Below, one piece after another: positions 7,681 to 15,281 of a stretch of 34,759 nucleotides of DNA. Under the pieces are notes generated by a model. The model was not told where the DNA came from and did not search any database. It saw nothing but the letters and a program-made list of their open reading frames with translations. A program made the position numbers and the translations under genes. Within the stretch, counting starts at the first letter, position 1. The number at the start of each line of letters is the position of its first letter. The DNA comes from Acidobacteriota bacterium (lineage in GTDB: Bacteria; Acidobacteriota; UBA6911): the NCBI GenBank assembly GCA_016934295.1, contig JAFGTD010000007.1:1-34759 (forward strand), in the 5' to 3' direction.

Positions 7681-8616
7681 ATGACGAACCAATATCCAAC
7701 AGTATCCCATCACAACAGCCGAATCATTCCGGGCCTCATTATCGGTGCGGTGTTGATCAGCTTTTCCGGTGTCTGGGTCAGGCTCAGTCATGTCACGCCT
7801 GAATCGGCGGCGTTTTACCGGGTTCTGATCGGGGGCGTCTTCCTTCTGCTGGGCTCAATCTGGCGAAGGGAGTTCTGTCGCCTTTCCCGGCTGCAAACAG
7901 GATTGATGTTCCTGGCGGGTGTTTTATTCGCACTGGACCTGATCTGTTTTCATACCAGCATCCTTTATGTCGGTCCCGGTCTGGGCACGATTCTGCCCAA
8001 CTTCCAGGTTTTTATTATGGCGCTGGTCGGGATACTGTTTTTTAAAGAGAGATTGCGGCCGCTTTATCTTTTGTCCGTTCTCCTGGCCGTAGCCGGTCTG
8101 TTCCTGGTTGTGGGGATTCGATGGGACCTGCTAGGCGCTCAATACCGCTTGGGGATATACGCCGGTCTGGCTACGTCCGTCTTTTATTCCGGATTCCTGC
8201 TGTCTGTCAGGAAACTTCACACGGTTGAACGTACAAGTAAGGGGGAAACCGGAAAACTCTCCTTTTTCTACATTCTGATGCTGGTGTCGCTGACCACAGC
8301 CGGTGTTCTTGCCGTTGAAATGTTGCTTTCGGGCGATTCCTTCGCTATTCCTGATACGCAGTCTCTGCTGTCGCTCACCGTACTTGGAGTGTTCAGCCAG
8401 GGTGTTGGCTGGATCCTGATCGCCCATGCACTGCCCCGTCTCCGCGTGTCGATTTCAGGCTTGATCCTTCTTCTTCAGCCCGCCCTGGCCTTTCTCTGGG
8501 ATGTTTCCTTTTTCGACCGACCGACCGGCGGCTTGAACTGGGCCGGGGTTATAGTTGTTCTGGTTGCTATTTATATGGGTACAGTGGGGGCCAAATCAGC
8601 TCAGGCAACCGATTAA
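7681..8616 (+). CDS. EamA/DMT-family inner-membrane transporter
   Basis: About 311 residues from ATG 7681, the start that best fits the usual family N-terminus. In-frame starts at GTG 7615 and ATG 7651 exist, and none has a convincing ribosome binding site. Ten hydrophobic segments are arranged as two five-helix halves, the EamA duplication. Typical features include GVWVRLSHVTPESAAFYRVLIGG at the first/second helix border, a GTILPNFQVFIMALVGILFFKERL segment in the first half, and SGLILLLQPALAFLWDVSFFDRP in the second. The family exports amino acids or small metabolites; the substrate cannot be read from sequence. It is divergent from the interrupted DUF6768 gene, whose start lies within 100 bp. 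Confidence 0.85.
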   Translation: MTNQYPTVSHHNSRIIPGLIIGAVLISFSGVWVRLSHVTPESAAFYRVLIGGVFLLLGSIWRREFCRLSRLQTGLMFLAGVLFALDLICFHTSILYVGPGLGTILPNFQVFIMALVGILFFKERLRPLYLLSVLLAVAGLFLVVGIRWDLLGAQYRLGIYAGLATSVFYSGFLLSVRKLHTVERTSKGETGKLSFFYILMLVSLTTAGVLAVEMLLSGDSFAIPDTQSLLSLTVLGVFSQGVGWILIAHALPRLRVSISGLILLLQPALAFLWDVSFFDRPTGGLNWAGVIVVLVAIYMGTVGAKSAQATD

Positions 8617-8907
8617 GGAACACCGTGCCCGGGCTGTTTCAGAATAGTATTCCATGTCCCACCCGGAATTTTCCAGGTCCTGGCCCCAATGCCCCCGATA
8701 TACTGAAAATTATCCGGCATGGAATAAAAAGGGCGTTATGTCCATAATATAAGCTGGCCTGATGGGTTCAGAATCCATAATATTCGGGTTTGAGTACTGT
8801 TAAGGGCCGGCGGTTTGGGTTAATATCTCAACATTTTGTGGGTCCGTTGTATGAGCGTGACGGCCCGCAGTAGCGCCCATTGAGAAAAGCGGGCAAGGAA
8901 GATGGGT

Positions 8908-9726
8908 ATGGCTCCAGTGAATAAGGTCGTAATCATGGCGCGCGGTTTGGGTACGAGAATGCGCAAATCGGACGAATCGGCGGTACTGGATAATAAACAG
9001 ACAGAAGTGGCCGGTTTGGGCGTCAAGGCGATGATACCCATAGACAGACCTTTCCTGGACTATGTTTTGAGTGAACTCGCAAATGCAGGGTATTCCGAGG
9101 TTTGCCTGGTTATCGGACCCGAGCATACCATGATCCGGGATTACTACCTGGTAGAGTCGCCGCCCGAACGAATCCGGATCAGTTTTGCGATCCAGGAAAA
9201 GCCCCTGGGAACCGCCGATGCTGTGGCTGCCGCAAAAGAGTTTACCGGGCAGGATCATTTCCTTGTTATTAATTCGGACAACTACTATCCCGTCGATGCT
9301 CTGGGTGCATTAAGAAAGCTGCGGGGCCCGGGCGTCGCACTTTTCGACCGGGACAGTCTTGTGGCAGGGAGTAATGTACCGCAGGAGCGAATATTAAAAT
9401 TTGCGGTGGTTAAAATCGACGGGGACGGTTATCTGGAGAGAATTTTCGAGAAACCTTCCGAAGACACTATTCGAGAACTCGGAGATCCCGTGTATGTCAG
9501 TATGAACAGCTGGGTTTTTTCTCCCGATATCTACCGAGCGTGCAGTAATATTCAACCGTCCCAAAGGGGAGAGCTGGAGCTTTCGGACGCGATCCAGTAT
9601 GCGATTGAAGAATTAAAGGTGAAATTCAAAGTTTTAACATTTCAGGCGCCGGTTCTGGATCTGTCCAGTCGTTCGGATATTGCGGCGGTAACGGAAAAAC
9701 TTAGAGGAACGCAGCCCAATCCGTAA
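8908..9726 (+). CDS. sugar-phosphate nucleotidyltransferase family protein
   Basis: A 272-residue protein. ATG 8908 has AAGGAAG about 7 bases upstream; ATG 8902 is in the same frame but too close to that site. The nucleotide-binding motif near the start reads ARGLGTRMR (residues 11-19), a variant of the G-G-x-G-T-R loop with Ala-Arg in place of Gly-Gly. KAMIPIDRPFLDYVLSELANAG replaces the usual K-P-x-x-P-x-x-x-x-P segment. QEKPLGTADAV and VINSDNYYP supply the substrate and metal-binding regions, and FEKPSED is present later. The fold should transfer an NMP to a sugar phosphate or similar phosphate, but the substrate is unknown. It is 45 bp upstream of a serine hydroxymethyltransferase homologue on the same strand. 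The 290 bp before it hold no gene I can support. Confidence 0.8.
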   Translation: MAPVNKVVIMARGLGTRMRKSDESAVLDNKQTEVAGLGVKAMIPIDRPFLDYVLSELANAGYSEVCLVIGPEHTMIRDYYLVESPPERIRISFAIQEKPLGTADAVAAAKEFTGQDHFLVINSDNYYPVDALGALRKLRGPGVALFDRDSLVAGSNVPQERILKFAVVKIDGDGYLERIFEKPSEDTIRELGDPVYVSMNSWVFSPDIYRACSNIQPSQRGELELSDAIQYAIEELKVKFKVLTFQAPVLDLSSRSDIAAVTEKLRGTQPNP

Positions 9727-9771
9727 ATGGATCCGGTGGAATAATCCGGTTTTGATGATTTTGAGGATGAA

Positions 9772-11238
9772 ATGAATACATTAGTAAACAAACTGAGTGA
9801 ATTGTCGGAAAAAATTGCAGAGAACAATCAATGGCGTCAGAAAAAGTGTTTCAATCTTATCCCTTCCGAAAATACCCCGTCATTATTTGTGAAGCTGTGC
9901 GAAATCAGCGACCCTTCCGGCAGGTACGCGGAGCATAAAACGGCTCTTAAGAAAGAAGTGGAGTCGCTGTCGGGTACCGGCGCGCTCAAGGGAGACCAGG
10001 TTTACTACTATCAGGGAGCCGATTTCATTTACGAAATGGAGCGATACCTGAAATCCGAATTCGCCGCTTTTATCGGAGGGAGCAACGTCGAAACAAGACC
10101 CGTAAGCGGGCAGATGGCCAATGAAATCGTATTCAAGGGTCTCGTGAAGTTCCTGTCCTCCGGCCCTGATGGCTACCCGGCCCTCGGTTCCAGCGGCCGG
10201 CTTGCCTGTGTGATGAACAACGATCTCAATTACGGCGGGCACCTTTCCGCACAGCCTTACGGTGCCTTGTATAATCTGGCCGAAAAAAACATTATCCATT
10301 TCCCCACGGATGAGAAGAATCCTTATAAGGTGGATTCGGAAACGATGGCGAATCTGGTCAATGAACATCGGCCGACGCTTGTCGTGTTCGGGAAAAGCAT
10401 GTTTCTGCATCCCGAGCCGATTAAACAGCTCCGGGATTGTATACGATCCGTACCGGGCTACCGTCCGCTTGTCATGTACGATGCCGCGCATGTTCTGGGT
10501 ATTCTGGGACCCCTGTTTCAGGATCCGCTCTTCGAGGGAGCGGATGTGGTAACGGGATCCACGCATAAAACCTTCTTCGGACCCCAGCGGGGCATTATTG
10601 CGTCCAATATGAATACAGATTCGCCGCTGAGCCAGCTATGGAAAGAAATCACGGCGCGTACTTTCCCGGGAATGACCAGCAATCACCACCTTGGAACACA
10701 GCTGGCCATGCTCGCCGCCACCATCGAAATGAACGCCTATAAGAGCGAGTATCAATCTCAGGTGCTTTCGAATGCCCGCGCGTTCGCAACGTACTGTGCA
10801 AACCGGGGGATACCCGTCGAAGGAGGGGAGGCGGAAGGATACACCCATACACACCAGGTGATTCTCCGGGTTGCCGGCTTCGGCGATTCCAAGGAAATCG
10901 CCACGCGCCTGGAGGCGAACAATATCATTACGAACTACCAGGCATTGCCGGGAGATGCAACATTCTATCATCCCAGCGGCATCCGGATGGGTGTCCAGGA
11001 GATGACCCGGTTCGGAATGAAAGAGAAGGATTTCGAGCAGCTGGCCCGCCTGATCGCCGATGTGGTTCTCCGGAAGAAGGACGTTTCGAACGAGGTGTGT
11101 GAACTCCGCAAAAATTTCAGCAAAATGGAGTACTGCCTGACGCATGAAGAAACGATGCGTATTGTTCCGGGACTGTTTGAGAGCCTGTTCCCGGAAAAGG
11201 AATTTCTTCTCCGTTTAAGCGAAGCGCTGAAAAACTAG
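9772..11238 (+). CDS. PLP-dependent serine hydroxymethyltransferase-like protein (divergent)
   Basis: A 488-residue protein starting at ATG 9772 after GAGGATGAA. It carries the marks of the SHMT branch of fold-type-I PLP enzymes: NLIPSENTPS near residue 30; ETRPVSGQMANEIVF; GGHLS; DAAHVLGILGP; and GSTHKTFFGPQRG with the PLP lysine at residue 266. It is longer than housekeeping GlyA (about 415-430 residues), and the usual 'YAEGYPGKRYYGG' segment is replaced by YAEHKTALKKEVESLSG with an added GDQVYYYQGADFIYEME. This suggests a specialised aldolase or hydroxymethyltransferase rather than the housekeeping enzyme. It is probably co-transcribed with the nucleotidyltransferase just upstream. Reaction and substrate unknown. 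Confidence 0.8.
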   Translation: MNTLVNKLSELSEKIAENNQWRQKKCFNLIPSENTPSLFVKLCEISDPSGRYAEHKTALKKEVESLSGTGALKGDQVYYYQGADFIYEMERYLKSEFAAFIGGSNVETRPVSGQMANEIVFKGLVKFLSSGPDGYPALGSSGRLACVMNNDLNYGGHLSAQPYGALYNLAEKNIIHFPTDEKNPYKVDSETMANLVNEHRPTLVVFGKSMFLHPEPIKQLRDCIRSVPGYRPLVMYDAAHVLGILGPLFQDPLFEGADVVTGSTHKTFFGPQRGIIASNMNTDSPLSQLWKEITARTFPGMTSNHHLGTQLAMLAATIEMNAYKSEYQSQVLSNARAFATYCANRGIPVEGGEAEGYTHTHQVILRVAGFGDSKEIATRLEANNIITNYQALPGDATFYHPSGIRMGVQEMTRFGMKEKDFEQLARLIADVVLRKKDVSNEVCELRKNFSKMEYCLTHEETMRIVPGLFESLFPEKEFLLRLSEALKN

Positions 11239-11395
11239 GAAAGGATGCCGTATTTAAACGGGGACGGAATATAAAAAACGGAAGGTTTTCAGGAGCGATT
11301 TCCGGGGAAATTAAGATCTAAGACTATTGGCACGCTTCGTGCGTTAACTAATAGGGGACAAAAGAAGGAATCATTCCCCGTATTAGGAGGAACGC

Positions 11396-11698
11396 ATGAG
11401 AATAGAAGGTCAGGTATTCCCGCAATCTATGGTTGAGTCTTCTAAGCCATTGGAAAAAAAGGAGATAAAGTTAAATAATTCAGAGGAAGATCCGGATTCC
11501 GAGGAATCGCAGTCGTTGAAATTATCGCCATTTGGAACCGTCGGGACCTATTCTGTGAACTCGTTGAAGGCCGCTGTCGACTATCATGTCAAATTCTTGG
11601 CAGTGGCTGAGAACAATATGAGGGCAGTCGATCACCCTCCGACGATTCCCAGGGAAATTATGGATCATTTCAACGGGCTTCAACAGGAATCGTCATAA
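11396..11698 (+). CDS. small protein of unknown function
   Basis: A 100-residue protein with a strong ribosome binding site (AGGAGGAA) 7 bases before ATG 11396 and a clear terminator after it, which together argue for a real single-gene unit. The N-terminal half is charged and probably disordered (KPLEKKEIKLNNSEEDPDSEE). The C-terminal half may form helices (SVNSLKAAVDYHVKFLAVAENNMRAV). There is no signal peptide, membrane segment or known domain that I can see. A GGGGAC...TTCCCC inverted repeat lies in the leader at about 11354-11378. Confidence 0.65.
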   Translation: MRIEGQVFPQSMVESSKPLEKKEIKLNNSEEDPDSEESQSLKLSPFGTVGTYSVNSLKAAVDYHVKFLAVAENNMRAVDHPPTIPREIMDHFNGLQQESS

Positions 11699-11738
11699 AG
11701 AAGAACAAATACAGTCGGATTGTATAAGGATAAGGAAA

Positions 11739-11774
11739 CACTCCCGGACCCGTGCCTCCGGGGGTGATTTTTTT
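11739..11774 (+). terminator. Rho-independent terminator
   Basis: A 10-bp stem (CACTCCCGGA 11739-11748 with TCCGGGGGTG 11757-11766, one G-T pair) with an 8-nt loop, followed by A and seven T residues (11768-11774). It ends the small gene at 11396-11698 and lies between it and the convergent gcvH. Confidence 0.85.
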
Positions 11775-11839
11775 GCTCCTGATGAGATGCCTGCGTTTTC
11801 CGCTATGGTGAAAAATGCCGGCAATCGGAACGGATATCC

Positions 11840-12223
11840 TCAGGATTGTTCCTGAAGATACTCCTCGTAAGCCTCGGCACTCATAAGCTCATTAAGCTCT
11901 TCAGAATTCGCGATGCGGATTTTGATCATCCATGCTCTATCGTGCGGCGATTCATTGATCAGTTCGGGATTCGCTACCAGGGTGGAATTGATTTCGATCA
12001 CTTCACCGCTTACCGGACAAAAGATTTCCGAAACCGCTTTGACGGATTCTACGGAACCGAAAGGCTCGTTCGTTTCAAAGCTGTCTCCAACCTCGGGAAG
12101 ATCTACGAAGACAACATCTCCCAACTCGTGTTGGGCATAGTCGGTTATTCCGATTGTAGCAATGCTGTCCTGCACTGAAATCCATTCATGGTCCGTACTG
12201 TAAAGATTTTCTTTGGGGTACAT
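11840..12223 (-). CDS. gcvH: glycine cleavage system H protein
   Basis: A 127-residue protein. ATG 12223 follows AGAGGTGATT, a good ribosome binding site; the frame remains open to 12346 but the extension does not look like GcvH. The H protein carries the aminomethyl group on a lipoyl arm between the P, T and L proteins of the glycine cleavage system. Seen here: HEWISVQDSIATIGITDYAQHELGDVVFVDLP at the front and FGSVESVKAVSE with the lipoyl-lysine at residue 62. PVSGEVIEIN follows and Trp in DRAWMIKI comes near the end. Length and motif spacing match the family. gcvT and gcvP are not in the window, so gcvH is separate from the rest of its complex here. Confidence 0.95.
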   Translation of the reverse strand: MYPKENLYSTDHEWISVQDSIATIGITDYAQHELGDVVFVDLPEVGDSFETNEPFGSVESVKAVSEIFCPVSGEVIEINSTLVANPELINESPHDRAWMIKIRIANSEELNELMSAEAYEEYLQEQS

Positions 12224-12619
12224 TTGAATCACCTCTGTGGATTCCGCCCGGCGGATTTCCGGGGCCGGTCTACATATCGTACAGTGTCGATGCAAGCCTG
12301 ATTCACTTGAGCCGGCTCCGATGTACAAGAGGCTCAAATGTGTCAAAGGATGCCGAAAAAGATTCTTGACTCGCTGTTATCCGCACTCCAATGAAGATAT
12401 CCTCTTTTACAGGAAAATTCCGCAACAATGAACTGAATGCTTCAAATCGATAATTTTATAATCCAGGGGCCGAAGATCCCAGTAATTTTTCTACCGTGCA
12501 AATTTAAAATCGGCAAACAAGAAGGTATTTCCCCAATCCTGAAGGAGACTCTCGCCTTTGGATGCCGGTTTCAAATCGATAGTAAAGGATATCAGGAGAT
12601 CGGATTTGTATCAATTTCA
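12224..12619. other. gene-free stretch upstream of gcvH
   Basis: About 400 bp between the start of gcvH and the stop of ctaB, both on the minus strand. A possible gcvH promoter is TTGACA (12346-12341) with TACATC (12325-12320), but the 15-bp spacer is short, so this is weak. A plus-strand open frame (12437-12691) has no ribosome binding site and runs into ctaB antisense. I see no RNA gene or clear repeat. Confidence 0.4.
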
Positions 12620-13525
12620 TCAGGATATTTTATTAAGTATCAGAAATATCATCAACAAGGGCAGATACAGAGCGGAAGCAATAAACAGTAATCGAGCGGA
12701 ACCGGTCGTAAGGGATCGGGCAAAGCGCCAGCCGAATGCAAGGAATGTAATCCCCGCTGCAGCGGCGCCGATCATGTAGACAATGCCGGCTGTGCCGAAT
12801 ACGTAGGGGAGTGTAGTGACCATTACAAGGAGCGCAATGAATAGCAGCGCCTGGCGGCTTAACCTCCGCCCGCTGCAGTCAATCGCGGGCAGCAGGGAAA
12901 ATCCGGCGCGCTTGTAGTCCTCCCGGTGCATCCAGCCTATGGCGTAGAAATGCGGCATCTGCCAGAGAAAAACGATGGCGAACAGGATCCAGGGTTCATA
13001 CGATATTGCGTTTTTTGCCGCCGTCCAACCCAGGACCGCCGGAAGCGCTCCGGGTACGGCGCCTATGAAAGTACAGACCCAGGTTTTTGTCTTCAGAGGC
13101 GTGTAGAGAATGAGGTAGCCTGCGAAAATGATTGCCGACAGCATGCTCGTAAGATGATTTACCTGGACGTACAGGTATATAAAGCCGCTTATGGAAATAG
13201 CCAGGGCGAAAATAAGTGCGGAGCCCGGCTGAAGCCGGCCTGCCGCCAGCGGGCGGAGTGCCGTGCGTTTCATTAAAACATCCAATTGGCGTTCGATATA
13301 CATATTAAATGCTCCGGCGCCTCCTGCCATAAGTGCCGTGCCTGCCAATGTATGAAACAGGAGCAGGAATGGAATGGGGCCATCAATTCCTGTGTAAAAT
13401 CCGACAAATGTGGTAAACAGGACCAGAGAGGTGATTTTGGGCTTTGTAAGAATGATAAAATCAAATGTCCGCTCCCACAATAGCGGGGCGGGCGGATTTA
13501 ATATCGAACCGGGGCTGTCTTTCAT
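12620..13525 (-). CDS. ctaB: protoheme IX farnesyltransferase (heme O synthase)
   Basis: A 301-residue UbiA-superfamily membrane prenyltransferase that adds a farnesyl group to heme B to make heme O for heme-copper oxidases. The first metal/diphosphate motif reads NMYIERQLDVLMKRTALRPL (residues 74-93), with Glu78 where many homologues have Asp. YTPLKTKTW, GAVPGALPAVLGW and FLWQMPHFYAIGWMHREDYKRAGF match the heme O synthase family, as distinct from UbiA proper. About nine hydrophobic helices are visible. No cytochrome oxidase subunit genes are near, so the terminal oxidase genes must lie elsewhere. Its presence implies aerobic or microaerobic respiration. Confidence 0.93.
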   Translation of the reverse strand: MKDSPGSILNPPAPLLWERTFDFIILTKPKITSLVLFTTFVGFYTGIDGPIPFLLLFHTLAGTALMAGGAGAFNMYIERQLDVLMKRTALRPLAAGRLQPGSALIFALAISISGFIYLYVQVNHLTSMLSAIIFAGYLILYTPLKTKTWVCTFIGAVPGALPAVLGWTAAKNAISYEPWILFAIVFLWQMPHFYAIGWMHREDYKRAGFSLLPAIDCSGRRLSRQALLFIALLVMVTTLPYVFGTAGIVYMIGAAAAGITFLAFGWRFARSLTTGSARLLFIASALYLPLLMIFLILNKIS

Positions 13526-13723
13526 TGTATCCGCAAAACTCCGCTGAGGATCGATTCCGCGTCCCAGCGCAATTGGATTAGAAGATGATTTCAGACACCA
13601 TACGGTTAGAATATATGGAACCGGACCGAGGAGGTCAAGATAGGGGATGCCTCTGGCGCAGACGCCCTGTCGACGCTGCTGTGTTATTGGAAACGGTATA
13701 AACTTTCGACGGAGGGAATAAAT

Positions 13724-15271
13724 ATGCCGGCGGAATTTAAAAACGAACCTTTAATGGATTTCAATAACGAGGAAAACCGGAAGAAACAGTCCGATGCTCT
13801 GGATCAGGTTCTGTCACAGCTCGGCCGTGAGCATGACCTGATAATAGGGACGGAGAAACTCAAGTCGGGTGCAAGCTTCAAATCCTACAATCCAAGTAAA
13901 AAATCGGACGTGATCGGCACTTTTCAGAGTGCAAACCCCGAGCAGGCGATTCATGCCATCGATGTTGCCGCCGCCGCGTTTGAAAAATGGAAACGGGCGC
14001 CGGTCCAGGAGAGAGCGAATGTTCTTTTCCGAGCCGCGGAACGGCTGCGGGCCCGGCGCTTTGAAAGCAACGCCTGGATGATTCTGGAGGCGGGTAAACC
14101 CTGGCTGGAAGCGGATGCCGATACGGCCGAAGCGATTGATTTCTGCGAATTTTACGGTCGTGAAGCTCTTCGCTATGCCGAACGGCAGCCTCTGACTCGG
14201 ATTAAGAGTGAAGATAATGAACTCCGCTACATACCTTTAGGCGTCGGCATTGTAATTCCTCCCTGGAACTTTCCCTGTGCGATTCTTGTCGGAATGACGA
14301 CGGCGTCTTTGGCGGCGGGGAACACCGTAATATTGAAACCGTCTTCAGACACTCCCGCGACCGGCGCCTTTTTCATGAGTATTCTGCAGGAGTCCGGCCT
14401 GCCTCCCGGCGTTGTAAATTACGTCACCGGAAGCGGTGCTTCCGTAGGCAATCTTCTTGTGGAGAACCCCAGAACCCGATTCATCGCATTTACAGGTTCC
14501 AAGGAAGTTGGGCTGCATATAAATGAAACCGCGGCGCGCACGCAACCGGGGCAGATCTGGATTAAGCGGGTTATAGCCGAGATGGGCGGGAAAGATTTCA
14601 TTATCATAGATGAAGATGCCGACCTGAAGGAAGCGCTCGAAGGTGTGATCGTAAGCGCTTTCGGATATCAGGGACAGAAATGCTCGGCGTGTTCGCGCCT
14701 GATCGTGCACGAAAAAGCATACGATTCCTTTATTCCTATGCTGGCGGATAAAGCCAAGGGCATTAAAGTGGGCCCGGCGACGCATCCCTCTAACTACATG
14801 GGGCCGGTCATTAATGATAAGGCTATGCAAAGTATTCTTCGGTATATCGACATCGGCAAAGGCGAAGGGCGGCTGGTAACCGGCGGCCGTTCACTCGGCG
14901 AAGAGGGATATTTTATCGAACCGACGATATTCGCCGACGTGGATCCTTCCGCCACTATCGCGCGGGAGGAGATATTCGGTCCGGTATTGGCCGTAATTAA
15001 AGCGAAGAATTTTGACGACGCCGTTCGTATTGCCAACGACAGCGAATACGGTCTTACGGGATCCATGTACGGCCGGAACCGGAAGCATATCGATCGGGCA
15101 AAAGATGAATGCCATGCCGGGAATTTCTATATCAACAAGAAATGTACCGGAGCCATGGTCGGAGTCCATCCATTCGGGGGATTCAATATGAGCGGAACCG
15201 ATTCAAAAGCCGGCGGCCGCGATTATCTGCTGCTCTTCACCCAGGCCAAGACTGTTTCGGAAAAAATCTGA
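13724..15271 (+). CDS. pruA/rocA: L-glutamate gamma-semialdehyde (1-pyrroline-5-carboxylate) dehydrogenase
   Basis: A 515-residue aldehyde dehydrogenase with GGAGGGAATAAAT before ATG 13724. It oxidises glutamate semialdehyde to glutamate with NAD+ in proline/arginine breakdown. Motifs: VIPPWNFPCAI (oxyanion/NAD region), KPSSDTPATG, FTGSKEVG, EMGGKDFIII with the general base Glu, and GYQGQKCSACSR with catalytic Cys320. The WNFP and GQKCSACSR signatures and length fit the RocA/PruA subfamily. There is no proline dehydrogenase domain, so it is the monofunctional form; no putA-type partner is in view. The next gene, 10 bp on, is a peptide transporter, which suggests a peptide/amino-acid catabolic unit (inference). 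Confidence 0.9.
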   Translation: MPAEFKNEPLMDFNNEENRKKQSDALDQVLSQLGREHDLIIGTEKLKSGASFKSYNPSKKSDVIGTFQSANPEQAIHAIDVAAAAFEKWKRAPVQERANVLFRAAERLRARRFESNAWMILEAGKPWLEADADTAEAIDFCEFYGREALRYAERQPLTRIKSEDNELRYIPLGVGIVIPPWNFPCAILVGMTTASLAAGNTVILKPSSDTPATGAFFMSILQESGLPPGVVNYVTGSGASVGNLLVENPRTRFIAFTGSKEVGLHINETAARTQPGQIWIKRVIAEMGGKDFIIIDEDADLKEALEGVIVSAFGYQGQKCSACSRLIVHEKAYDSFIPMLADKAKGIKVGPATHPSNYMGPVINDKAMQSILRYIDIGKGEGRLVTGGRSLGEEGYFIEPTIFADVDPSATIAREEIFGPVLAVIKAKNFDDAVRIANDSEYGLTGSMYGRNRKHIDRAKDECHAGNFYINKKCTGAMVGVHPFGGFNMSGTDSKAGGRDYLLLFTQAKTVSEKI

Positions 15272-15281
15272 CAGGAGGACC

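Noticed and set aside
12437-12691. 84-residue plus-strand frame between gcvH and ctaB
   Set aside because: No ribosome binding site, no recognisable domain, and it runs antisense into ctaB.
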